Below, one piece after another: positions 12,501 through 23,232 of a stretch of DNA of 64,000 nt. The stretch's first letter is position 1. Every line of letters starts with the position of its first letter. The notes under the pieces were generated by a model, which saw only the letters and a program-made list of their open reading frames with translations, was not told the DNA's origin and searched no databases. Position numbers and translations under genes: made by a program. The stretch covers positions 17,821,037 to 17,885,036 of the forward strand of contig OZ038532.1 of assembly GCA_964036665.1 (NCBI GenBank), read 5' to 3'. Source of the DNA: Gordius sp. MW1. Lineage: Eukaryota; Nematomorpha; Gordioida; Gordea; Gordiidae.

Positions 12501-15500
12501 CTTTACCCCCAAAAATGTCGATTTTAAATACTCAACTAGAAGTGGATAAAAATTGCTTTCATCAAGTTTTTGGGGTTTCTTTAAATACCTCTTAAAATAT
12601 TGATTGGAATGAGGGATTGAGCATTGAAAAAAAGGTATTTGAAAATATTGGCTTTCTCAAAACTATTCATTTTTATGGGATACATAATCGCACTTTTGCT
12701 ATTCTTTACCCCCAAAAATGTCGATTTTAAATACTCAACTAGAAGTGGATAAAAATTGCTTTCATCAAGTTTTTGGGGTTTCTTAAAATACCTCTTAAAG
12801 TATTGATTGGAATGAGGGATTGAGCATTGGAAAAAAAGGTATTTGAAAATATTGGCTTTCTCAAAACTATTCATTTTTTTGGGATACAAAATCGCACTTT
12901 TGCTATTCTTTACCTCCAAAAAATTTCTATTTTATTTTTGCCCCCCCCCCTTCTATTCTCTCTTTGGCTGGACGGCGTTTAATTTGTTATTTGTGTGTAG
13001 GTTCATATACGAACAAGAGCTGTACAACGGTATTGCGGAATTGCTAGAAATTCTGGGCAGGTACGTATATATATACTTTACTACGTTGAGATCAGGTTTT
13101 AATTGTCATTTTTTTTATAACTGCCGACATCTAATTAATTATACTTCTCCCAGGGTTTATAATTGCTTTAACAATCACAATACAACTCGTCAGGCTGGGG
13201 AGCGCATTTTTATACGCTTGTATGGTTGTAGTAGTATTATGCTCAATTTAGATAAAAGAGCTTGAGGCAATTTGAGATGTGACAAAAGTCAACCTCTCTC
13301 AGCCTAACATCATCACAAATGATTTATAGTTTTTGCAGGGAAAGAAATCAGCTTTTCTCGGTTTATTTAATAAATCGGGGATTCCCCCTCCTTACTACTT
13401 TGATTTTGTAAAATTTTAATTAAACTCAATAAAGCGAATTTCCCAAAGAATGCAGCAATTTGGGAGAAAGAGTTTTTTAAGAGGTCTGCCCCTTAATATT
13501 TTGTTATGATGAGTTTTGCTGATTGAAATTTTTTTTAATTTTTTTGTGCATTTATTTTTTCGTTGTAAGAGTTCAAATTTCTTTGTAATTACAGTAATAT
13601 GACACGTATTAAGGCTTCCTAGAGTCACTTTAAGCTCGATTATAAGTCGGGACGGTGGAATTAAAAAACGGTGTTGCATTATATAAGACATCATTAAAAT
13701 GCAAATGGATTTAAATACTACTTCAACGTTAAGGTTTGGGCTAAAAAACTCTTAGCTGGCAATATTTGTTAAACATCTCTCAATCGAAATTTGATTTGAC
13801 TTCTAAAATTGGCTCTTTTTAGTTTAATCCAAAATATGCGTTAGAATTTGCATGGAAATTAAATAAAATAGAAGTCTAGGTTTCTGATTAAAATTTTGAC
13901 GCAAATTTCGTTAAATTGGTTTATATCATCTTTGTGTAAATTATTAAGGTATTATTCCCTCTCCATAGTTGGCAAAGTGTATCAAAAGAATTAGGATTTA
14001 ATTAATTATGATTCCATATCAGTATTAGTATTTGTTAAGCTCAACCAAATGTCATATTATGGTGTCTGTTGCCAGCTTTATCAGCTAAATATAAAATCAG
14101 TTATTTCGCACATTTGTAGTATTTTTCTTAGGTGTAAGAGCATGTTTTTAGAAAAATAAATTAAATTAAAATTTTGTATAATGCTAGCTTTTAGCTTTAT
14201 TTGTTAAGCCTCAAAATTCTTTAAAAATTAATTTTCAATAAAATGCCGAACAATTTATGTTTCAAAAAATGTAATTATCAATTTTGTGTACGCCAAATAA
14301 CGGTTAACCACGTTTTTTAGCATTATCAACGGGTTCGCGTTGCCCCTCAAACAAGAACACAGAAATTTTTTGCTTCGCGTATTATTGCCCCTGCACAAGG
14401 CTAAAAGTTTGTGCTTTTACCACCCTCAACTCGCGTATTGCGTCGTTCAATTCCTGGAAAAAGATTCATCTTTAACCGAACCTGTAAGCACTTCTTTAAT
14501 CTGTTATCATGTATATTATTTAAATGGTCTTTTATCGTTGTTTGTTAGCATGAGCGTAGCCAGCATTGGAATTAGAGGGGGGCAATAATGATTTAGGGAA
14601 GGGCAAAATGAACACTTTTTAAAATTTTAGCCATAATTTTAAAAAAATTCCACCACTTTTTGGATTTCTCCCTGCCCCCCCCCCCTTTGGCTACGCCTAT
14701 GTTTGTTAGATATTTAAGTTTATGCCGAATATTAATACTTTTTTTTGTTAGTTTGAAGGTAGTGACTTTCATGTTAAATGGGGCCCTGACCTCAAACTTT
14801 ATAGCTTTAGATTTTTGAGATGTTGACCTTTTAACTTCAGACGCATAACATTTCAACGTTGTTTATCAATTTTTTTCTAAGTTTATCATGTCATTATAAA
14901 ATCTGATATTTAGTGAAGTTAAGTTAAATAGATAAGAAAAAATAAGTTGTTGTAGAGATTTGGAAATCCATATATAAATCGAGACTTTTATATTTACAGA
15001 CGTTTATGTCGTTTTATTTGTAAGTAAAAAATAATCGCGATTATATGAAAAGTAAGGAATAAATATTTTATATCACTAGTTAAAACAACCCTCTAAAATT
15101 TCCCCTGTTTTTGGAAGGCTTGAAATCCGCCTGATCGATGAAGTGTTTATGTGGAAAAAAATGTAAAAGACCTAAAGAAATTTGTTACTTAGGCCATTTG
15201 ATCACGTTGATTGATAGAATCAATATCGATTAATGTGCAACCACGATATTGGTAGATTTTTAGTAAAATTTGTGGGGTAATTAAGAACGTTTTCTGGGAC
15301 TTTATCAGATATTTCTTCGAGATCTTGTGGTTAGATAATAGTATTTTTTCTCATTGTTTATCATCATTCTTGTTTTTACGCATTATGTTTTTCTAGGTGA
15401 TATTGGGTCTTCTCAAATTTTGGCCAAAAATTCATTCGCCCAAAGAAGTACGTTTATCTGTTTATTCACTTACTCGAAGCATTTACAGTTAAATTTGCAA

Positions 15501-18268
15501 GGCTTTTTGGGAGGGGTTTAATATAATTTATACTTTAAAAATTTACTCATATTTTAATTTGTGATTTTTAAAATACGTAGACACTTATTAAATTTGAAAG
15601 AAGAAATTAATGAAGAATCCCACTAATAAATAATGTTAATATTAAAAATGTTTAAATATTTTTATTTTCTCATGGGAATGGGCTAGGTAATGTTTTTGAA
15701 CGAACTCGAGGAAATATTGGACGTTATAGAACCGGGGGAGTTTGTGAAAGTGCAAACGCCACTCTTTCTGCAATTAGCCAAGTGTGTGTCCAGCCCTCAT
15801 TTTCAGGTCTATCATAAATTACATATCTTATTTTTTAGGCTGTCCTTTAATACCCTATTATGAGGTAGGGCAGATAAATATACTAACATATTAAAGGATT
15901 ACGTTATTGAATCCATAAAATTATGGCGCGCTTGAAGTTGAATCGCTTAAAACTCAGCCGAGGTAGGGTGGAATCTTAAAAGTTGCATGCATCTTTTTAT
16001 TAACGCCTAAAGGTTATATATAGTTTGTAGATATCGGCTATGAAATATAGATTTATTTGCTGAATCTTGTATCTGGAATGTGAGCCATCTTTTTAGTTAT
16101 TTCATAAAGTTATGTGTCTATACTTAGGTAATTTGTTTGCAATTAACATTTGGTTGTATAATATACACTACTATATTTATTTGCTTTATCCAGTTGGCTC
16201 TCATATAATAACGTTTATAGCGAAAAATCATGCATAAAACATAATGTTCACGATAAATTATAGAATTATCTGAGTTTTAAAATTAAGAATTGAATGATAA
16301 GTCATTATACAAGATACTCTGCCAAACTAAGAGTTTAGAAAGGTTTTAAATGGACCGTATTTAGGACTCTAAGTAGACGATCTACTCTTGAGTTTCCTTG
16401 GCATTTTTGTATCAAATGCATAAATTTTGCTATTCATCATATCGATGCTTTAAACATATGTGGTAATTTAAGATAAAAATAAAGTGGGACCTTAGATGTT
16501 CATTTAAATGGTGCCCTATCAACTCGCCGTAAACAATCTCGCCGAAACTCACCAAGGGACATTTTCTGATTGGTTGTTTAATGTCCCCCAGCTTAAAATC
16601 GTCCCCCATTCAACCAATCACAATTTTGGGGACATTTTTTAGCTTGGGGACAATAAATTCGGCGAGATTGTTTTCGGCGAGTTGACGGGTCACCCATTTA
16701 AATAGCTGCGATTTTGTTTGGGCGAGGAGGTCAAAATTTTTTAAAGCGAATTCCGTCTTTTTATACAGTAGTGGCTCACACTTACATCGTAGCACTCCAT
16801 TGGAATGCTAAGCGCTTTAAATAAGAGTGCTAGATAAAAGTTTATTGCTAATTTAAAAGGTTGCCGAACGAGCCCTGTATTTTTGGAATAACGAGTACAT
16901 CATGAGTTTGGTAAGCGATAACGCCACCACCATCATGCCCATCATGTTTCCCAGCCTTTACAAAAACTCCAAAACGCATTGGAACAAGTATTTTAAAGAG
17001 CTGTTATTTCCATTAAAATTTAAGTAGTTTTCCAATTAGACAGAATTTTGCGACTTTATGGAGTCCGACTAAATGCTATTAAAATCTTTTAATTTTTTAG
17101 ATATATTTTATATTTCTCACTATAGGTGGTAGATTTAAAACAAAAATTCGACCTCTAATCTTATTTCCTAGATATTTTTCTTTAAAGACAATTTAAAATT
17201 TTTGATATAATAAAATCTAAATGGTTTTAAAGCCGACTCTAGTTTTAAAAACAACGTTTTGAATCTGTTAGAGCTTAATTATAATTAAACTTCCTCCCCT
17301 CAAAGGCAAAATTATTTAGTCATAAAAATTTTTAAATAAAATTTGCCTTAAGTAGAATATGTCGTCATTTAAGTTATTTTGACGGAAAATTTGTTTACAT
17401 ATGACTTCCTTTATTCCAATCATAGTTAGTTATTTTACAACTCTCATTTTTATGTTCAGAACAATAAACGGTCTAATATACAATGCTATGAAATTGTTCA
17501 TGGAAATGAACCAGAAGCTTTTTGAAGAATGTACTAAAAGATTCGAAGAAACTGTTCAAAGGTAATAAGGAATGGATAACATTGTTAGATCTTTCACACC
17601 ATTATATTAAAATCTAGCATATTTTAAATTGTAGTAGATGAATAAAGGACACTATAACAATTAGTAACACAATAAAAATACCTTCGTCTTGACATTCCCT
17701 CTAAAAAGAAATTAAAAATTATTTGAGACGGTTGTTGTTTATAGTCCAAAATTCAAATATTATGTTTAAGAATATCTCACGCAAATATCATCCAGCTTGG
17801 AAGAGTTTAAATATTCAACAAATTGTTATATGCATTTCTCAAATTTAATTGACAACCCATTAATTACATATAAGTTCTGTGCTCGCCTTTGCTCAACTTA
17901 AGCATTTTCGCGCACATCTATTCCTAATCACGCCTTTCTCTAATTTATATACCCGTAGCGAGATGGAGAGAGAAAGGGAGAGGCGTTTGGCTTGGGAAAA
18001 AATAGCTATCGCAGCCAAAAATCATCCGGCCTACTCCATATTTGTGACCGAAAATGGAAACACACCACTCAATGGTGCCGACCATAACCTCGCCTCGCAG
18101 TTTATGCTTCTAGAAGCTCGTGATTCTGATGCCTCTCCTCCGCCCCAGAGCCCGGCTCAGGCAGTAACCAACGGCATCCATCCCGACAAGGAGATTTACA
18201 ACGGAGTAGGATCGCACGTTAATGGGGAACAAAGGGTTGGGCAAACTTTTACATTTAACTCTCCATAA
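9574..18268 (+). CDS. PPP2R5C-like: PP2A B56 regulatory subunit (PPP2R5, gamma/delta-like), complete
   Basis: B56 subunits bind the PP2A A/C core and recruit LxxIxE-motif substrates. Twelve exons: 9574-9646, 9684-9886, 10062-10172, 11470-11562, 12122-12252, 13001-13060, 14321-14483, 15397-15447, 15687-15806, 16860-16987, 17460-17561, 17959-18268 (stop). All are GT-AG with matching phases, giving 514 aa. Family signatures read in order: [105 protein letters not shown] and [17 protein letters not shown]. The substrate-pocket stretch (LHRIYGK...LGLR) is intact. The wording matches gamma/delta rather than alpha/epsilon. The start at 9574 gives a short N-terminus (24 aa before exon 2), so an alternative upstream first exon is possible. 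The C-terminus lacks the long basic tail of vertebrate delta. Introns carry MITEs and a tandem array. Confidence 0.95.
11603..11780. mobile_element. CAGTGTTGTAAAACGG MITE, copy 1 (B56 intron 4)
   Basis: It begins GTGTTGTAAAAACGGCTGGG and ends with the inverted form CCCATCCGTTTTTACAATAC, with GTCGAC/AAACCAAA subterminal words in between. Near-identical 8-mers flank it (ACTAAAAT and ACTCAAAT), which suggests an old 8-bp target-site duplication. Confidence 0.75.
12328..12920. repeat. Three-unit tandem array in B56 intron 5
   Basis: Three head-to-tail units start 'gggtttctt..aatacctctt' at about 12328, 12573 and 12776, each running through 'gggattgagcattg', 'tttatgggatac', 'cgcacttttgctattcttta' and 'actagaagtggataaa'. 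Unit length is about 245 then 203 bp, because the first unit has an extra insert and the last is cut short. The frames across it are repeat artefacts. Confidence 0.85.
14549..14701. mobile_element. CATGGGCGTAGCCAG MITE, copy with perfect TSD (B56 intron 7)
   Basis: The termini CATGAGCGTAGCCAGC and GGCTACGCCTATG are inverted. Inside, a G-run and a C-run sit near opposite ends around 'aataatgattta' and 'attttagccataatttt'. A perfect 8-bp duplication, TTTGTTAG, flanks it at 14541-14548 and 14702-14709, which places the family with 8-bp-TSD (hAT-type) elements. Confidence 0.85.
16492..16705. repeat. Fold-back MITE in B56 intron 9
   Basis: A near-complete hairpin: 'caactcgccg..aacaatctcgccga' on the left recurs inverted as 'tcggcgagattgtt..cggcgagttg' on the right. 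GGGACATT and ACCAATCA words pair inward to a loop near 16595. ATTTAAATGG occurs at both outer edges and may belong to the termini. Confidence 0.75.
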
Positions 18269-18503
18269 ATTATGCTACTTAGTGCTCAAATTGATGTTCA
18301 ACGAGATTTCCCATAAGTTTTTGTTATGCTTACGATACCGAATATTTGAAAATTTTAAAAATGGCTAAATCAGGAATTCGTAAAACATTGCATTACTATG
18401 GCTAGAATATCTTGTAGGGAGCCTTATATATTTTTATAGTCTTGTGTTAAATTTTACTTAAAACGTGAGGGTTTGCTTCGCCGCATAAAATTGTTATATT
18501 TGT

Positions 18504-18662
18504 TGGTAGGTTCTGGGTTTTGTTTCTAACGGTCTGCTTTTCAAATTTCGACTAAGCTTAGAGGTCGACTATGAAAAACTGACCAAAAGAAGTTTGGTTT
18601 GTTTATGTTTTGTCGACTTAAACCAAAGGTCGATCAAACAAAACCAGCCGTTTTAACAACAC
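18504..18662. mobile_element. CAGTGTTGTAAAACGG MITE, copy 2
   Basis: It lies about 240 bp downstream of the B56 stop codon. The right end reads CAGCCGTTTTAACAACAC; the left end is degenerate (GGTTCTGGGTTTTGTTT). The GTCGACT and AAACCAAAGGTCG inner words match the other copies. Confidence 0.65.
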
Positions 18663-19577
18663 GAGTATGACCTAATATTTATTGTTATACATTTAGAATA
18701 ACCAGTCTTACTTGCAATCGATAGGGAGTAGCGCCTGATCCTATCGTCGATATCAACTTAGAATCACTTGATGTTAGGACCACACATTTGGGCCAGATTT
18801 TTTTACACCAGAGCACAGTATATGTTGTGATGTAACGAAAGTGTGCTAAGTTAATTGGAAAAAATAATTCACGCTATTTATTAATATATGGTTATCCCTA
18901 TTTTTATAAACACACATATTTATCGCATTATTTATTAAAAATGGATAATAGCCTGTTTAGGTGGCGATTTTTTGCAAAATGTAAACTTTATAATTCCCGT
19001 TTTAATATCGTGACGCTCGTTATCTGTACATTTTTAAGGTACACACATGTCGTTGAAACATACTTTGAAAACAATTATGTCAAACTTTACTATTATCGTA
19101 TCTCACTATTTGTAGTTGATTTTATGAAATTTTATATATATTTCTTTATCCCCCGCGATCAACAAATCGTTTTTACGTTATTATTATTACGAATACTATA
19201 CGTGTATTTACGGTTAAGAATTCGTCTCTTTTGGAAATCTGAAGCATAAGTCCTAAATTTTTAAATAAGGGAAAAAAGCTTTTTTATACTAAAGATGTTA
19301 AACATACTATGAAGTTTAATTTTCAGAAATGTGCTAATTTTTATAAACAGGTTTATAAAAAAATTCTTAGCCAAGTATTTCTAATATTATTTAAACTTTT
19401 TGAATATTTGTATAACTATAAGCTTGCAAATTTTTAAGTCCATAAGCTGAAAGAAAATTAATGATTTCCTTGTATACCGCTTTAAACAATTAAAATTGAC
19501 AGGTGAGCGTTTCAATTAATACGTGGCAAATTCTTACAATAAAACAAACACATTCATTAACGTATGTATAGCTTAAT
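18663..19577. other. Intergenic between two convergent genes
   Basis: AT-rich, separating the 3' ends of the B56 gene (plus) and the unknown gene (minus). The open frame 18941-19249 shows no recognisable domain and looks fortuitous. Confidence 0.4.
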
Positions 19578-21760
19578 TTAAAAATTAGAAATATTGACCA
19601 TCCTTTTAACATTATCGATTATTGCTTGATTGATGCAGGGTCGGCCTTGTAAAGTTTCATAATTTAATATGTATTCCTGACCAGTCCCTGATATCGAAGC
19701 ATCCCTTTTTGAAACATTTTTGCGGTGCCCATATTTGGGAATTTTTTGCGATCTTCTAGCTTGTGATTGAGCCAAGTCCACAGTTGGATTTTTGCTGGAC
19801 GAGCACATACGTTCGTTTCTATTCGGATAATCCATCAAAAGTCTTCTCACAGCCCTCACCACGTTGTAAAAGATATTTCCCAATAGTAACCGACCCCCGG
19901 GATAATCATTCGCTGAAGAGGATTTTTTATCACTTTGGTTGCGCCCCGTTGTAGTGGGTAAGACGGGAGACTTAAGATTGATCAGTCCTACTCTCTTATT
20001 AATTTCCGCGTCCACGTAAGTATAGATATCGAACGGCTGTTGATGGGCGCTATAATAAGTAAAGATTAATGTGGCCCAATCGTGGAACTCACGTTTTTTA
20101 AGCGACTTAGGGAGTAAAGAAGGTTTAGGTTCTTTATAATATAAAATTGATTTGACGTGATTGAAGGGGTCACAAGCGGTAGCCCAACAGCCTATAAAGG
20201 GGGATGGTTTGGCTGAAAACTTCGATTTACCCCTGACACCATTATTATCCGAATGCAGCATGTGATTTTTATCGATAATCATAATTTGGGATATTTCGAA
20301 GGATAAAACGTATCCCATCCTATTTTCGTTCCCTTGACTAGACCACAAAGGCCTGCTGTTGAAATAAGTATCTAGCGCGGCTATAACTAGAAGCGCTTCT
20401 CGGGTGGCTATTGCAATCGAATCATCTGGAGCTTGATGACTGTGGCCTCTTATCTCAGACATCCAATGGTAATTGAACAACAACTTTTCGTCAATTATAA
20501 TTTTGAGTGGTAATACTAGCCGCAACAAGCTAGGCGCTATGGGTATGATTTTTAATCGCATTAAAGGGTGTTGACCAGAACCTAATAAAAACATAATTTT
20601 TAGTAAATTTAAGCTTGAATTCTCTCTTGGGCATTGTATCAATTTAAAGACGAGAATGATAAAAAAGAATTTCAACTAAAGAAAGCATGGGCGTAGCCAG
20701 CATTGGAATGAAAGGGGGGCAATAATGATTTAGGGGGGGGGCAAAATGATCAATTTTTGATTGTGGCCATAATTTTAATAAATTTCAACACATTTTTGGA
20801 TTTAGAGGAGGGCAGCCGCCCCTCCTTGTCACCCCTTGGCTACGCCGATGAAAGAAAAATTTTGTTAAAAATTGATCAACGAAAAATGAATGGAAAAGCA
20901 TTACTTGAATTTTTAACAAAATGATTTTTGGTTAGACGAGCTCGATCACATAAAGAGGGTTCCAACTTGAGTTCCCTGAACAGAACTAAATTATTTTTTA
21001 AATAACGAGAATCGGGTTCGTTCCCAGATGCCACAGCAGAAGCTATTGAGGAGCCAAAACTTCGACTGCCCATGATGGCATCTATATCGTTAGGTAAAAC
21101 AATCTTGGTGATATTTAGCTTTTTTTCTTCGGTTAAATCAACAAGAAAGGTTGCGTTTTGAACGGTTATTATGCTATCTCGCGTGAAAATGATGCCGTTG
21201 AATGATGTTTCGTCGGAATCATTATCTGTTTTCACTGTATTTACGAATCCCAAAAGTATTGGTCGGTGAGACGAATGCTGATAATATTGATTTGTCATGT
21301 AAAAGTTCGCTATCGATTTACTGTCTACGTAATTTACGGTCGAGGGTTTTTGTTTTGATTTAGAAAAACGAAAAACAGTAACGGAAATTCCTGATTCGGC
21401 TGGTTTCAGTGATCCTGTGGATGCAAATGGTTGACCCAAAGGATTATGTGCCCCATGCACCACGGGGCAGAATTGTAGGAGGTTTGTGAAATTGTAACTG
21501 TCTCCCATAGTTTCAAAATAAAGGGTCACCATGTTAAGGCTTGTGTTGCTTTGTGTTTTAGCTTGAGGCACTAAAATTATGCTCTTTGGATGAAGGTAAT
21601 CACAGTATTTAGCTTTTATCGAACAAACGCTCCAATCGATTTGAAAGCTACCCACGATTTCCGCGATGGCGTAATATATAACGACTAATGTTGGACAAAA
21701 TAAAGGGCCAAATTTATTAGGTAAAAGATTGTTTCCGATCAAATTATTAAATAAAATCAT
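19578..21760 (-). CDS. Probable secreted glycoprotein of unknown family, two exons
   Basis: Two long open blocks on the same strand, 21760-20876 (294 aa) and about 20684-19578 (about 365 aa), are most simply exons of one gene separated by a short intron holding a MITE (20686-20850). A phase-compatible junction would be a GT near 20918 (after ..TKNHF) and an AG near 20676-20680. That junction is a guess; another donor (GTAATG near 20905) exists. The first block starts MILFNN, has a hydrophobic stretch (FGPLFCPTLVVIYYAIAEIVG) that could be a signal peptide, and four N-glycosylation sequons (NTS, NFT, NAT, NIT). The second ends ..IIDNVKRMVNISNF and has many SSS and basic stretches. I do not recognise a domain. 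Confidence 0.6.
20686..20850. mobile_element. CATGGGCGTAGCCAG MITE within the unknown gene
   Basis: The left end CATGGGCGTAGCCAGC and the right end GGCTACGCCGATG are inverted. G-runs and a CCGCCCCTCC tract sit inside. Flanks AAAGAAAG and AAAGAAAA match at 7 of 8 bases, a likely 8-bp duplication. Confidence 0.8.
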
Positions 21761-23232
21761 TTTTTAAAAACACTTAAATTTAATAGCAAAACATAAAAAG
21801 GGTTAATTTTGTCACAAATACTTTATAAACTTAAATCGGTAAAAGTAATTAAAACAATGTTTAATAATGGTTACGCAATACTCCAACAATCATATTAAAA
21901 CAAAATACAGACAAGGTAAACTATAAGCATAAAAGTACTATTATTTTATGCCAGTTTTTATTAAAAGTTTCTGCTAGAAAAGTTATAACGGTAACTTATT
22001 AAAAGTAAACACTTTCTTTATGCTATCATTAAAGAAGGCCACCTTAAGATGCTTAAAACACATCGATTAGAAGCGAGAATTAAACTGGTTAAGATAGACA
22101 GCTTAACCCTTGACCCAACATTGCAACTATTTCAACAATGAAAAATATCTATAGGTGAATAAAATACTTAAAAAATGATTTTTAATCTGAAGAAAGCTTT
22201 GGTAAGCAAACAATGTGCTTATGAGTCACTAATTTATGGATGATGAAAAATAGCGGTAAGTCAAATTAAAAAAATACAAAAAATTTAAGAATATCTTACT
22301 ATGAGACCTCTTAAATATATTAGCCATTAAACTGGTACAAAATATCTATTTTTAAACAGATTTTGACTTGGTCAAACAACGTGCGCGTATAAAGTGTATT
22401 ATATATATTATAGGCTGTAAGTTAAGAACGAAGCCGGCTGGAGAAATGTGTATTGTATTGTAGTAAAGTAATGGTGATTAAGCGATGCAATGAAGTAGTT
22501 AGGTGCAGTAAAACATTGCAAGTCAAATTTACAACGAACAAGATCGAGTGCGGTTTACGGTTTAATCGCAATGCAAAAATCGAAGATAATGGAGAAAAGC
22601 AGAACAACAAGGGGACGATGGGGGGGGGGGTGAGAAAAGCACGATTAAGCGATGATTAAGGTATACGCGATGTGATAAACGTTTTAAAGAAATAAATAAG
22701 TTCGAACACATCAAAATACGTTACAGAATGTTGTGGGCGCTTTTGCCAAATTTAATTTTTTATCAATATGCAATGGATTCAAATTTGGCGAAGGAGTTAA
22801 GCATCAACTTACAAAAATTTCAATTATTAATGCATGCATTTATTTTTATGATTACATAATATATGGTAACTACGCGTGTTGCTTAGTTTATAAAGGAAAT
22901 GTATGAGCGACATGTTTGATTAAAAGTTTCGTTTAATATAAAAGGGCAAACGAATAGAGAAAACACAATATGGCTTTGAATGTGAGGAAGAAAGATATGA
23001 AACGTACGTTTATCAAATAAAGGATATAAAGAATCGATGTGGATGGTGCTGTATACACAATTTATGTTTTTAGATAATTGTAAAAGGGCAAACTTTGTGC
23101 TAATAATGTACAATAACAACGATGACAACTAGGCGCATTTCTGGATCAATGCGTCATCTACATTGGCGCGCAATGTCTGAGTTTGCGTGAGATTAAGTCG
23201 AGTTCCAACAATGATCGCACATCTAGAATTGT
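21761..23232. other. Intergenic between unknown gene and AP-2 alpha 3' end
   Basis: AT-rich. Both neighbours are on the minus strand, so this holds the AP-2 alpha 3' UTR and the upstream region of the unknown gene. No other coding homology is seen; a poly-G run lies at 22620-22630. Confidence 0.45.

Noticed and set aside
12581..12919. 112-codon minus frame with an internal repeat
   Set aside because: The peptide repeat simply reflects the DNA tandem array; no family resemblance.
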